This document shows, in pieces, positions 10,963 to 24,591 of a stretch of 64,000 nucleotides of DNA (its first letter is position 1; every line of letters begins with the position of its first letter). A model generated the notes under the pieces. It ran no database searches and was not told the DNA's origin. It saw only the letters and a program-made list of their open reading frames with translations. The DNA is taken from the NCBI GenBank assembly GCA_035235625.1, contig CP141149.1, forward strand, positions 5,982,893 to 6,046,892. The letters are read 5' to 3'. The position numbers and the translations under genes are program-made. Source of the DNA: Saururus chinensis. Lineage: Eukaryota; Streptophyta; Magnoliopsida; Piperales; Saururaceae.

Positions 10963-11640
10963 TGCATGAGAAGAAAATTAAAACAGGGGGGATCAAGAAA
11001 CTTGTTCAAATTTAGATCTGGTGTTCCGAGATTTGAGATATATGCACCTCATTATGTATAATGTGAAGAAGAGCAACAAAACCATCAGCTGAAATGAAGC
11101 ATTATTTCACTGTAGACACTCTAGTCTTCCCAGTACAATTGGAAACAGAAAACCTCACCTCATAAGAAGCAGTTTCGAGGGGAAGGATTTTTTTCTCAAA
11201 TGGCAATATAATAAGTTTTTACATGTTTAGGATCAATTAAAGCATGTAACACGCGTAAGGAATTTTACTTAGACAATACAGCAATTTAAGTATCTACATG
11301 ACTTGTCTTCTATTTATTGCATATTAAAACAGGCTAAAAGAGCAGAGCTAAAGCCAGGCACTTTAGGCTCAGTCTCCAAGCTGGATGCAGGACTCCGAAA
11401 ACTTAATTCTGCTCATCGAATTGAGCCAAGATGAATACAAAATAATGAATGCATCAACAACTAAAAGAAGAAGAAAAGTAGATTAACTACAAAGAAAGGG
11501 AAAGGTAGATAAAAGAAAGATGAATGACACCTTCAAGTTCAAGTAGGCAATCGACAAGCGTGAAGGATGTGCAAAGAGCAGAGAGGGAAAGACGCCTCGG
11601 AGTTGGGGCAGACGGTCAGAATATGTAGAGAACATTGGAA
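10963..11640 (-). other. probable 5'UTR intron and leader of the COX7a-like gene
   Basis: On the minus strand a pyrimidine-rich tract ending TTCTTCTCATGCAG sits 1-2 bases before the start codon, a convincing splice acceptor. Upstream, at about 11640-11530, the sequence becomes a pyrimidine-rich leader (GTCTTTCCCTCTCTGCTC) typical of plant 5'UTRs. A possible donor AAG/GTGTCA lies near 11530. The exact donor and transcription start cannot be fixed without transcript data. Confidence 0.45.
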
Positions 11641-11720
11641 GGGTCCAGAAGTAGAACGAAACTTGAGAGAAATCGAGGAGTCATGAACTCCGGTATCTTT
11701 TCATATTCTAGGAATAGAGC

Positions 11721-11727
11721 GTTTATA
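11721..11727 (-). promoter_or_regulatory. candidate TATA box of the COX7a-like gene
   Basis: TATAAAC on the minus strand, placed about 30-90 bp upstream of the pyrimidine-rich leader. The surroundings are AT-rich, so chance occurrence is possible. Confidence 0.35.
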
Positions 11728-11739
11728 TTATTTTAAAAA

Positions 11740-14700
11740 AAATATTAAGCATTATGAATGTGGATAAAAAATTTATATATTATATATATTATTTAAGTAA
11801 TATAGCTAGCATACAAGTTGTACAGTAAATTGTAAGTTAAAAAATTTTATTAACTAAAGTAATAAATATTTTTATAAATATTTTAAAAAAATAAATAAAA
11901 TTTTAAGTATGTGTTAAAGTTATAAATTAATATATTTAAAAAAATAGGTTTTAGAATGAACTTCTAAAAGTGAGATATGGTAATGCAATAAAAAAAATTA
12001 ACTTTAATATAAAGTCAAAGAAAAGTCACACAATTCTCTACGGGTCCCATTAGAATTAGCCATCCAAAATGTCTTTTTTTTCTATGATCCATATTCACTA
12101 TCCTGCAAAGCAACCATTAAAGTGTGCTTTCAGGCATATAAACAAATGAATTTATCTTATTGGGAAGACATTATATTACTCAAATTGCTTTCCATTTATG
12201 ATCGTCATATCAAAAAATTTATACTCAAATATAAGTTACTCATACTAAAGAGTCATAGAATAAGAAGAGGGATTTAAATTTTTCTAAGAAAATATTATAA
12301 TGAGACTAAATTATCTATGACCATAGTCGTTTGACCATAGAAAGAGTATAAATCTCAGCTGGTTGATCACTTGAGTACCTAAAAGTTATCCCATCTATTT
12401 TTTGAGGGAGATAATGCCCTACCTCATGGAGTTCATCAATAAATCCGCTGCTTTGCTCCAATGCTTTACTACCTAATTGGCTTTGTAGGGTTTTGTAGTG
12501 TAACCGTAGTTGCACCTCTATGTTATCTCCCTCTCTATATAAGCATGAAAAGAACAATACGAGGTGAAGGATAACATCATGAATAGATCAAGGCTACACA
12601 TATTTATTGAACTTAATGTATGTCTAAGTGAAAGATCCTCACAATAAATATCATGAACTCTTCGGATTGTTACCTATAATCAAAATCATGATCCCATAAT
12701 TTAATTTCCATCAAACATGAAGATATTGTGGTGACAATAGTTTAGGTATAAATATTTTAGCGTTAATGAATTTTAATATTTTTTACTTATCTAATATATA
12801 AGGAGAAATGGCATAGAAGAAACTAACTCACAAGCAAAACTGCGTTAAAATTGGAATATTATAGCAGTAGAGTTGTGGAGATAGGTCTAATTTTATTAGG
12901 TTAGTTTGCAAAGTCAATGACAACTTCACCCAAAATACCACTTTTTGATGATCCCTGTAAACCAAACTACATTTTTTGCATTTAGATACAAAAAGTAAAA
13001 TTTAGGAACAATAATACACATATCTTTATGTGAAAACAACAATTTGGGAGACTTTCTAGCTGGATTTCCTAGTTTTTGGGTCCTGGTTGAATCTAATAGT
13101 CTCATAAATTGGATTTTCCCACCTCGAGGCTCCACCATGGACTATAGTCTATTCTAATTTCATTGTAGGCTTCCCAACATCTAGAGGAATCAGATAAAGT
13201 ACCATAGAATTGCATCCTATTTTGGGGACCTAAGAATAAAATAGAAAGAAAATTAGCCAATGCTTAATCAAACATTTATTGATCTCATATACACATACAG
13301 ACACATCAACACCAACATCAGGATTGTCATCCTGATTCATTTCAAATTACTTGAAAAAAAACATGAACTTGGTGCTAACATTGAATAGTAGGAGATGACA
13401 AAAATGAAAGCTACAAATTTAGAAGGGCATTTGTACAAAGATCAAAACACATCTTAATATGGATGGAGAAAGATTATTTCCAAACCTGCCCAAATTGGCC
13501 CTTAAGACTGTTCATAGCAAAAGAGAATTTCCATACTAAAGGCAGTGAGCAAAACCCATGTTGTTTGGAACTGCAACTTGAACATAGTTTTGGTCTTGTT
13601 ATTATCAGCTAGATATAAGGTTGTTGCCTCTGCCTATTTGCGAGTAAATGTTTTGAAATACCTTATAGTATCAGAGTCACATAGACCCAAATATTCCTCC
13701 CCTAAATATTAGCTTTCTTCAGTTAGAATTCTTTGTACCGGACATTGAGATTGTATATGTAAAACTCAAATCAAATATTCAATTATATTATAGGATTTAG
13801 AGGATTGAAGATACTAGGAGAGCAACAAGATCAAAACTTTTATCTGTGCATGCAGAAATGGCTTGTGTTGCTTGTGAAAGTCGAACCGAGTTTTGGTGAG
13901 AGATAGGAACAAGTGGGCTGGGGAGCACAAAAGATGATAAAAAGCCACATCAAAATAAACAAATGCAAGCAAACAAAAGAAAGCAAACACAACACACATC
14001 TATAACCGAATTTATTTCAAAATAACCTAAAACAAAACATCACTAAAATGAAACAAACATTGGCAAAAACCTACATGTATATACTTAGAAAAAAATGGCA
14101 ATACAATATTAAAAATTACCTTGAATTTGAGTACACCAAAAATCCGACACAACATCCTACTACTACCACACACAAGCCACCATATGGATAGGTGAATTTG
14201 AATCCTCTTGAATGGATGATGTAATGTTGTTTTTACATAAATATGCATAAGCAATGCTAGAACTATCACATCTTAGTCTTTGATAATGATTATATAAAGT
14301 TTCTTGAAGTTTAATGAATTTTTGTAGATTTTTGGAATGATTTGATTAGATTTCGAGCAAGAAATAGCAACTATTTTTAGTTTTTTCTGGGCCAACATAT
14401 CGACTGCCCTATTAGACCGATCGATTGGTTGGACTAGTCAATCGATCGGCCAACGAGAAATTGAAATCGCTTTGTTCCCAACAATCGCCCCAAGAGGTTG
14501 ATCAATTGGCTAAACAGGAAAATGAATGTATGCCCATTTTAGGCCGGAATTGATGGTCTCTTCATGTTACCACATGTTAGCTGTAGAATATGACCATGCT
14601 GAAATATCAATGCGTATACATGCTAAATTAATTATGTATGAACCATTCTCTACATATTTTAGCTTATTTATACGCATGACCATGTATGTTTATGCAAACT

Positions 14701-15234
14701 ATGCTTGATCTCATTTGCCACATATGGACAATGTTTAATACATGATAAGACTAATTAGTGTATGATTACTTATGCTTACATGCGCATTACATTGTTCACG
14801 TATGTATCATATTGCATACATCATAAAAATAATTTCCTAAGCCATGATTAACCATGGTTAGCCGATTGTGTGTTGTACTTTTTTTTATTAGACATATAAG
14901 AGATTTAACAAATCAGTTTTACGTCCTAAAGGGCAAGGTTTTATGTCCCTTGAGGGCATGTTTCTTTCCCGGGTGATAAGAGTGGAATGGTATAATAAAA
15001 TGAACTATTGAGAAGCTTCTGGACTTGAAAATCTAGGCTGGTTTTTTCTTGTGCACTAGCAAAACCAGGAGCACTTCCAGTTAAGATTTTCCATACTGCT
15101 TACATCTTCATTCTTAAGAATTTCCAAGGTGAGTAGGGTTGTTTAGGCTTTGGCTAGGGTGAGCAGGTTAATTTGTCTATCTTGGGACATTCATTGTACT
15201 ATTTCTACATGTTGTGTATGAAACATAATACTTA
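11740..15234. other. unassigned AT-rich interval
   Basis: About 3.5 kb without a recognisable gene. Open frames at 12315-12557, 12926-13138, 13814-13999 and 14027-14269 are short, lack family motifs and lie in low-complexity DNA. At 14395-14510 there is a cluster of GATCGATTGG-like words of the kind found inside the family-E LTRs, suggesting old LTR debris. No transposon ends were found. Confidence 0.45.
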
Positions 15235-15440
15235 TTTACACTAGTTTTGTGTAGGAATAATGATGCTTATGTTTACACAAGTTGTGTAGGGATTATGACA
15301 TTTGTTCATGTAGGATGTGTATAGATTATGATACTTGTTCATGCAAGGTATGTATGGATTATGAGATGTGAATGAATGCATGCATAGGTGTGTGTGTGGA
15401 TTATAAGATATTATTGAGACATGATGCACAGGTGTTGATT
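15235..15440. repeat. degenerate tandem repeat, unit about 40 bp
   Basis: Four to five diverged units with the shared core TGTGTAGGGATTATGA / TTGTTCATG, for example around 15250, 15290, 15325 and 15360. Non-coding; the minus-strand frame across it simply follows the repeat. Confidence 0.55.
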
Positions 15441-17529
15441 ATGGATATGTAATGAATGAATGAGATATTTCCACATGTTGTATGTATGAGGAAATGGATA
15501 TACTCTTGTATTTTTAATACTGGTTTACATGAGGATTATGTTTTGGTGTTAATGTGAGTTTTTTGTTTTCAATCTCTTAGTGAGCTAAGCTCGACCCTCT
15601 TGAGTTATTTTATTTTGGACTTGTATACTTGTGCCATGTAGGTTCTCATGATGAATTATTTTACAAGCATTGAGGCGGGTAGATGCATGTGGAGTCTGGG
15701 CTAGTTCATTTGTTATGGGATAGGCTTATGTTAATTTCTTATGTTATAACTTTGATATTTTACATGCTCATGGAGATCCTTGTTGATGGCTTAGACATGT
15801 TGCTTCCCTTATAGGCTTAAGAATTTTTATGTTATTTTGAGATTATGTGGGTATGTTATGGACTAAAAGAATTATTAATTTCTTTTGAACAAAGATAGAG
15901 TTGTATACTTGATCGTTTATAATTAAACCCTTTGCAAGTATACAAGGTAATTGTACTAGGATAAGTATTAAAGGGTTGTCAAACCTCAAGGACGAATAAA
16001 TTAATACTAAATCTAATAGAGAAATTTGTTGATTAAAAACTAAAAACAACTTAAACTTTAATTAAGCAAAAGAAATAATCACTAAATTAAAAGCAAGAGA
16101 TTAATATGATGGAATTTACTTAGGAAAGTAAATCCACTATAGAACCATAACAATTCCTTAAGTTTTAATCTAAATCTAGTGATAATATGAACAAGTATTC
16201 TCAACTATAAGCTAGAATTATTTCAGAAATAATCATTAATTAAATTCATAGCATGAACTATTTTCTACAATAGCACAAATCATCTACACTAAACTAGCTA
16301 TAGGTATGACTCGTCTAATCTTAGTTTAACTCATCTAATTCATTAATTATCTGAATATTAAAACTATTGAATGACCATCTCATCTAAATCACAAAAATTA
16401 GAATCGATGAAAATATCAAAACTACATCAATTTAGCATCTACAAGATAATAAATCAACATAGACTTGAATAAATATTAAAAGCTCTCCATTAAAAAGGAA
16501 ATCTTTATCATACAATTGTCATGATTCACAACTAAGGCCTAAATTAAAAAGAAAAAAAATTGAAACTTATCTATAGCTTCATCAACTCCTAAGTAAAAGA
16601 AAAGTCTAGCCTTCCATTGTAGAAGGAAGCTCTTGAATCTCTATTTAAAGCTTTGAGTTTTCTTTCATCTTCTTTTTCCTTTTTCTCTTCAAAAAATCTA
16701 CCAGAATCCTTTAATTTCAAGTCAAATATGTCTTTATATAGGCATAAGTGTAACACCCGAGATTTTTCATACATTTTCCTTAAAATTCACGGAAACTTTT
16801 TGCAATATAATGTCTGTAAATCGGAGGAAAAATGACGAAATCAAAACCTGATAAAACAGTTTATAATTTAAAACATTAAACATCACTTTTCCATCTAAAT
16901 ATTTTCATCATATGGTCAAACATCGTACGGCCAAAGCAAATATCCTCAGGCGCTACTAGAAAACACACGCACGACTATATTACCATGATCATGGATTTTT
17001 AAATACAAATCTATCCCAGTCATCCCCAAGTACAAGTCCCATAACAGCCCACAATCTGATCCAAATTAAAAGTCCAGAAGGTATAAACATTTAAATTTCA
17101 TCTCACCCAATACATCAGATCGTGGTACAAAATATACTCTCATTGAGTCAAATATACTTGAATCAAAAGGGGAAACAATCCATTGCTGAATCGAGCATCC
17201 AACTTTAGGAGCTCTCCAACACAACCTACAAAAGCCTCCTGAACAACGGGGCTAAAAAACTAGGGTAATGAGTATTTTTATACTTAGTAGAAATAGGAAA
17301 ATACCCAGTAGGGGAATCCAAAATAATGAACTTAATAAGTTCATAAATACATGAGTCATGCAACTCAACATGAAGCAAACAACGTATAACATAATTATGC
17401 ACATATGCCTATAAGCACGCATAACCCCACCATCAAACCAAACTTGCACAAGCACCCTTAATCAGGGTCTTACAACTTACTCGTACCATCATAGGCATAC
17501 TCATATAGCTTACACATCTTGTACGACCC

Positions 17530-17730
17530 TACTCATACAATCTTACACTTATTCGTATGACCTTACTCGTACAGTCTTACACTTACTCGTACAATCTTAT
17601 TCATACAGTCTTACACTTACTATCGTACTCATATTCAAACTCTTGCAGTCATGCTCATACTCACTCTTACAATCATGCTCATACTCACTCTTATAGCCAT
17701 GCTCATACTCACAATCCTACGCTTACTCAA
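17530..17730. repeat. short tandem repeats within A1 (about 30 bp units)
   Basis: Repeated CTTACACTTACTCGTAC-like and GCTCATACTCACTCTTA-like units. The plus-strand 84-codon frame here (Ser/His/Thr-rich) is a product of the repeat. Confidence 0.6.
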
Positions 17731-18919
17731 AAACACACATACTCAGTCATACAGTCGTATACATACCATCAACCACTGAAGAACATTACAACTAATAAGC
17801 TCCAACATTGAAAAGGAAAAGAATGCCACTAGGGCATCACCTTAACCTCCGGGGAGTGACTAGACACCATGAACTTTTCCGAAGGCAAGGCACAAAATCA
17901 AATAGGTAAGAGTAGATCCATGATACTACTTACCTGAGCGCGCTAACATACACCCACACAAGAGGTCATACAACTGCCCACACATAAGGGGTCTTATAGT
18001 GCCATACAATTGCCCACCATTATGGGTCTTATAGTGCTGGTGCCACTCTTGGGTAGAAATTATATAGTGCCTCTTGGGCAAAATTATACAATGTCACTCT
18101 TGGGCAGGAATCATACAACGCTCTCAACAGAGCATCAAATGTTTGGGCTTAATACAACACACAGACCAAATAGAAAACATGCATCATGCTCTCAACAGAG
18201 CATCAGATGTTTGGTGCTCCATATAACACCTAGACAACATCCTACAGGATAAACACTATGGCAAGACATGAGAAATGCTGAGTCGACTCATTATCGACTA
18301 TCACAAACACAGAACTTAATCCGTCGAATCCTCATGTCTCAAACTCACAACGCTATTCTTAGCTTTCTCATAATTCAAGTTTGAATTAAGTACATTATGC
18401 GGTACAATTATGCCACACAAACTCACAGTCCTCAACTAATCAAACCAAAGTTGAGCCCGAACGAAACCCTAGTTCGTCAGGGCAGCAGACTTCACTTACC
18501 CGACCATATAGTCTCCGCCATCCACCTTATGGCCAAAACATCTTATACATACGTCATCAAATTGAGCTCCTCACAGTAGAACCCCATTATCACCCTCTTA
18601 CTTAATACCTCACTTATTATGCTTACTTTTCACTTCATAATCTGTATGTTATGCTTGTACAATTATGCACGCTCTTGTTGTCTAATAAACCTCCATAAGG
18701 CTCGAAGCCTAAGTCCACTTACTTACCAAACCCCTAACGCACACTCCAAACTGAACCAAACCAATCTGCTCCACTCCTTGCCTGTCAAACTTATGTCTGT
18801 TGTCTTCTGTCACACGCTTACACATCCACGTACACATACACATACAAATCCTCACCAAACACCTCGCCACTTATTATCGTCCATCGCCCATACCTTTGCC
18901 CCCACACATAGTCCACATA

Positions 18920-19030
18920 CATAACTAACTCATAATCGCTAGCCATCACTAGCACGTCCATAATACGCATCTGTAGCGTACAAACATAAGCATTAGCCAT
19001 TACTAGCGCATACATATTCCACATGCATAA
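18920..19030. repeat. two 54-bp units in A1
   Basis: The words CGCTAGCCATCACTAG (about 18937) and CATTAGCCATTACTAG (about 18991) lie 54 bp apart. The same unit is present seven times in A2 at 34035-34412, so A1 may represent the less expanded state. Confidence 0.6.
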
Positions 19031-21523
19031 AACATACGTACAACTCATACTCAGTACACATATTACACATACATCAACCATACCTACAACTCATATGCAT
19101 GCCATATGTATCTAAATATACCATATAATCATGTTTATATGCACATCATGCAATCCTAGCATGCTACTATTCATTTAAGCATGCTATCATGAAATTACGA
19201 GTTCAAAGCTCCCCTACCTCGTAATCATGACGTTTGATGGCGAGCATGCAATGGTGACAGTGCCAGTCGCGGAGTTGGCGGCCAAAAGTTTTTCCTAGTA
19301 TAGAGTGCTGCTGTCCAGAGGGTTTAGGAAGCGCCGGAATTACACACGGCTAAAAGGGGTGTCAAAGTCAAAGCGGCAAAATCCGCGATCCACGGCGGCA
19401 CATTAGGGGTGGCCCGGAGAAAGATCATGCCAATGAGTGGCAGGTGCAACCGAAGGTCTAAGCGTACACACTAAAATTCAACTAGTGGTTGAAAAATACT
19501 CAATCGATCACAAAACGTAGAAATTGGCCGTGGACAGCACCCAACAGCATCAATTATGTGTTTACAAGGGCCCACATAAGGGCGGAGTGCGTGGGCGACA
19601 CTCAAGGATAGAGGAGAGGTGGACTCTGGCGGTCAAATACAGACGATGGCGGAGCCATCTAATGGTCAGGCGGTGCCAAAGTGGCACCTAAACTCTAAAC
19701 TGCACGTGGGGCTACATGCACACACAACCAAAGGGAGGGGGAGAGGGCTAGGCGGTGTTGGCCCAAAGATCGGAAGGGTGGTAGGGTCATGCCCAAGGGT
19801 AGTGACCAACAAAGACGGCCTTTGCCATTGTCGTGTTGAGGTAGGCTGTCTAGAGGCCAATTGGCGTCCAGCGAGGGTGAGACAGTGACTCTTTGAATAG
19901 TGCGGTCAAACACAACCGACAGAGGGGACGTGTAATTCATGTCAAAAAAAGAGGGGCAGTGCTATACTAGGGCGGCCAACCATATCTAGGCTCAGACCCA
20001 CCAAACTACAAGCGTCTAGAGAAGATGCTACAGTGGCCCAAAACGGGTGAAAAACCCTGGGGCACAAAGGAGCAGGGGTTACTGGCTGGCTCCATCATGG
20101 CCTTAGTAGCCAGGACGAGCTATCTCCGGCCAAAGGTGATGACCAAAGTCAGCGGTGACACGCCGGACAGATAGCACAGTGAGGAACAAAGGATTGGTTA
20201 GCTAGACAACGGCCCTATCATCGCTAGACAAACTGGGGAGGAGCTCACAGGGCGGCGAATCTGGCTGGGGCGGAGTTGAGGAGGCGGCCTGGCCATTGCC
20301 TAGCCATCATCAGGCCAAGGTCGGCCGACGGCCCGCCAGCGGCACTCCTCCGGTTGGAACAGAAGAGAGAGGGGGTGGTATGCACTGTTCTATTCCAGAA
20401 AGGTCTAGATCGGGCTTGCCCAAGCCTGAGCCTGCTTTCCTCTTTTTTTTCTTTTCACTCCCTTATCCTTTGCAATACCTTCTTTATCAATTTTTTGCGC
20501 CGTAAACGCATGTCCAGGCCTATGGCCTATGACTGAACCCTACACCCGACTGTGGGTACAAATATTGAGGCCAAATACGCCGAAGTGTTATATTTTTCTA
20601 CCAAAAAAAATCAAAAAATAGCAGAAAAATTATAAGAAAATCATAGGAAAATCTGGGCATTACAATAAGAAACGTAGGAAGAAGTTTAATATGAAATGAT
20701 TGAAAATTGACTAGAACTAGGAAACTTCGCGTTATCCCTATCGATCACCCTACATGCCAGTTCGATCGCTTATACTGAATTTTTCTCTGAAATCACATTT
20801 AGCCGTTTGATACTAAAAATGCCCCGTTCGATTGGCTACACTATTTCTGCAATCTGAAAAAATTTTCTTGACAGTCCAATTTTTGTTCATTAAGCTTTTT
20901 CTTTCATGTCCATATTAATTTCCAACTTGTTTATAACTCCGAAGAGTTGTCCAAATCACTTTAAAGCATGTCAAGACTATTTTTAATTATTCCAAACATC
21001 GTCCAAGTACCTTGATAAGTGCACTTTACCTACAAAATATAAAATATCATATTTTACACATGTAGAATGTAATTAAAATCCTAACTTAATTTAAATACAT
21101 GTCTAAACTACTAATAACTTTTAAAATTAATTAATAATCAAAATAAAATATTAATAACTATCATAATCTAAATAAACCATAACTAACACTAAATTAACCT
21201 AATCTATACTAGCAAATAAGGTAAAAAGCCTTATAAAATAGATATATATTTCATACTTATCAATACTTTGATCTAGCCTAGTTTAGGATTAGCTTCAAAC
21301 TTCGTTGTGCCACCATCATCTTTCCTTGGCTCGGTTTGGGTCATGGGGGTTTGGCAGGGAGTGACAAGCAAGGTTGGGGAGCCAACTCTATCAAGTCATG
21401 ATACTAGCTCCCTTATTCCAACATAAGTTATGGGATAACCTAGCATGTTTTATGATAGCTACGTGGGGAAGGGAAATGACCTACTGTGTAAGCACGATAA
21501 CAAGTGCAAATATTAAGTGGATG

Positions 21524-22924
21524 TGATTGTTCATAATTAACCATTTGTAAATATACAAGGTAATTGTACCAGGATAAGTATTTAAGAGTTGTTGAACCAT
21601 AGGGACAGATGAATTGATTACTAAATCTAAGAAGAGAATCCATTGATTGAAAACTAAAAGAACTTTAACTAAATTTAAGTGAAGGAAATAATCAACTTGA
21701 TTAAATAAAATAGAGCAATATGATGAAAAATACTTAGGAAATTAATTCTAGTATAGAATCATAATAATTTCTTAATCCTTAATATAAATATATTGTGAAT
21801 ATGAATAAGTATCCTCAGCTATAAGCAAGAATTATATTAGAAAGAATCATTAATTAACTTCATGGCATGAAGTATCTTTGAGAATAACATGAATCATCTA
21901 CACTAAACTAAACTATAGGCATGACTCTTTTAATCTTAGCATAATTCATCCAATTCATTAATCATATTAACATTAAAATTATTGCATGACCATCTCTTCT
22001 AAATCACATAAATTAGAATCGATGTAAATCTCAAAACCACATTAATCTATTTTCTACAAGACAATAAATTAACATAGAATTGAATAAACATGGTTCTTCC
22101 AATAAAAAAAATCCTTGCCATACAATTTTTATTATTCACATCAGAGATCTAAATTAAAAATAAAAAAAAATTGAAACTTATGTATAGTTTCATCAACTCC
22201 TAGTAAAAGAAAAACCTACCCTTGCATGGTGCAAGAATGCTCTTAAATCTGCTTTGAAAACATTGATGGCTCCTCCATCATCTTCTCCCTTTTTCTCTTC
22301 AAACAAACTACTCGAATTCATTAATTTTGAGCCTCATATGTCTTTGCATAGGCATAAGATTCATGGAGATGTTCTAGTTGGAAAAGAACTGAAAACCGGC
22401 TTGGAATAGGAAATCGTCATTAAGCCAATTGGTTATCCTAAGTGCCTGATCAATCATGTCCATTGTTTTTGCAATCTTGATGAATCTGTCCAGTTTCTAT
22501 TTAGGAAATAATGTCTATTCATTGGGTAGTCCATATTCCTATCCAATTTACTTCTTTGTTCACTAAGCTCTTTAGTTTATATCCATATCAATTTCCAACT
22601 TGTTTGTGACTCTAAAACATTGTCCAAGTCACTAGTAAGTGTGCAAAAAGTGTTTCCAAATATTTTGCATGCTCTCCAAGAAATGGATAAGCATGCCTTA
22701 TATAAAAAATAATATGAAAAATTATATTTTAGACTTGTAGTACACAAATAAAATCCCAACTTGATTCGAATGCATGCCTAAGCTACTAATAGTGCCCAAT
22801 TTAATCCATAATTAAACTAAAATATTAATATCTATCTTAACAAAAATAAAATTTAATTAACCCTACAGTATAACCTAATACTGTATTAGTAAATGAGGTA
22901 AAAATGAATGTTTTACGTTTATCA
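21524..22924 (+). mobile_element. family-E solo LTR E2, 1.4 kb
   Basis: It starts TGATTGTTCATAATTAACC and ends GTTTATCA, with a near-perfect target duplication GGATG / AGATG. It aligns with E1 and E3 but is more diverged, so it is probably an older insertion. No coding sequence. Confidence 0.75.
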
Positions 22925-22929
22925 AGATG

Positions 22930-24590
22930 TTGACAAGATGATGGTTATAAATTGGATGCAGTGGCATCTCATGAATAGTAAACTCTATGTCGAGTGCGCA
23001 CTTGAAAATTGTTGAAATAGTCCAATTGGGCTCTTGCAAACTTTATGGTGGCATGGTATGTAACGCCAACAAGATCAATGTTGGTTGCAGATAGGCGGTC
23101 CATTATAGGTCCTCTGGCCATGGGGTACTACAAAAGAGTCGTGACAAATGATTATATATTTGTAAATCATGGTAAGCAATTTACTTAAATATCAAATAGA
23201 AGCAGAATACTTCAAGTTTACTTTTGATGCAAATTTAAATGTTTTACTTATGGTATGACACACAAAGCACAAAGTTATGTTTCTTTTTGAAGTATGGATG
23301 ATGGTTTACAAATCTCCCAGTTTTGGTAATGTGTGGATTTCATTATAAGTATATCTAAAATCCTTGCTATAATTGTGCAATGTTATGAATAGTTTACACA
23401 AAGCATGGCATGGATTGATGCATGATTATCTAAATTTCATGACATATTTCATATGGTATGATGCATGTAGATGCATAGCATGTTTAGGTTACATGTAGTT
23501 GCATCTTTATTTTAACTTGGTAGAGGGTAGGCAAGCCTATAGAGCTTTGGCTGTTGGGTGGTTCGTCATCGAGCATAGTTTTTACACACTAGTTTTGGCA
23601 GATGAAATAGAAGATGGATGCAAATTGTTCTTTATTGTTAAGTAATCATGTGCCTCAACTCACTGCCATTGTCTTCAAGAAAAGCTGAATTATTGTATCT
23701 ATCTTTGTCAATTATATAATATATAAAGAAATTTCCAATGTATTGTGTAAAATATCCGTGGTGATGGTCATGACAAAAGTGGTAGCTGAGGAGAATTGAA
23801 CAAAGGAAGAAAATTTGCATCCATAAAGCTTTAGGGCTGTATTTTATGTGTAGAGCTCATCAATTCCCTTAGAACTATTTGTCTTGCTTATTGTTATAGT
23901 GTTATGTGATATGTATGTTTTGACTGATGATTTTAGCTTGTTATACACACCACCCGACGTAAAGATTGCATAGAGAACAAAAGATGTGAGACCGTTCCTT
24001 GGAGGACAACCTCCCCATCCTTACTTCAATATGATGCGTAAACTGGAGAGTCTTATAGCAATGAATTCAAGACTCTAATGGATATTGGGTAAGATTGAAA
24101 AGGGTAAGAGAAAGTGCGATGATGGGCCTCATCTCTCTTTTGAACCCCTATAAGATCTTATCTAAAAATCTAAGCAATTTTCTTGTAATGCGAAAATTTG
24201 ATTTCAAGATATTAACAACCCATTCTATCCATGTAGAAATGGTGAGGATACTAAAAACATCATGGGAAAAGTGAGACGTGAGTAGAAGGGGTCGTGAGGA
24301 AGAACTTGGCGATACTCCCATCCACCCAAGAGATGTCGTAACGAATGGAACCTGGACCAGGTGAGACCTAGGAAGAGAATCCCTAGAGGGAGGGACTATC
24401 TGTAACAAATTTTTTTTCTTACTTAAATAAGGAATCATCATCTGTGTGTGAGAGGCACAATGTTCATCTAAGCACTATGGAGCTTCAAAGCTTCCCTGTA
24501 CATAGACTCAGGTTGTAATGTTCACTTACACATGACGAAGCTTCATAATTTATCATGTGTAGATTAGAATAAAACTTATAATTAAAATAA
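22930..24590. other. unassigned interval
   Basis: Mostly AT-rich, with no gene that I recognise. A minus-strand open frame of 97 codons at 24148-24441 has no known motif. No clear terminal repeats. Confidence 0.4.
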
Positions 24591-24591
24591 T

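Larger units (their letters stand above)
16749..20664 (+). mobile_element. family-A long LTR-like element A1, 3.9 kb
   Basis: It starts TGTAACACCCGAG and ends TGGGCATTACA, flanked by a perfect ATAAG target duplication (16744-16748 and 20665-20669). In the uninterrupted E3 the same position reads straight through, which confirms the insertion. No gag-pol domains were seen. TG...CA ends, a 5-bp duplication and lack of coding fit a solo copy of a very long LTR. Tekay/Del-type chromoviruses are known for such LTRs, but that assignment is inference. Inside are short tandem repeats (17530-17730; 18030-18140), two 54-bp units (18920-19030) and a GC-rich block (19210-20400). A2 and A3 are relatives. 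Confidence 0.8.
15910..21262 (+). mobile_element. family-E solo LTR E1 (1.43 kb) split by element A1
   Basis: It starts TGATCGTTTATAATTAAACC and ends CATACTTATCA, with a perfect 5-bp target duplication ATACT (15905-15909 and 21263-21267). The element's own sequence is 15910-16748 plus 20670-21262, the rest being the nested A1. It aligns along its length with E2 (21524) and E3 (37830). No coding domains and no internal second LTR are present, so I call it a solo LTR. GATCGATC-type words occur near 20730-20840. Confidence 0.8.

Noticed and set aside
12315..12557. 80-codon minus-strand frame as a gene exon
   Set aside because: Balanced composition but no recognisable domain, no supporting splice sites and no neighbouring exons.
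17557..17811. Frame rich in Ser, His and Thr
   Set aside because: Encoded by short tandem repeats in A1; not protein-like.
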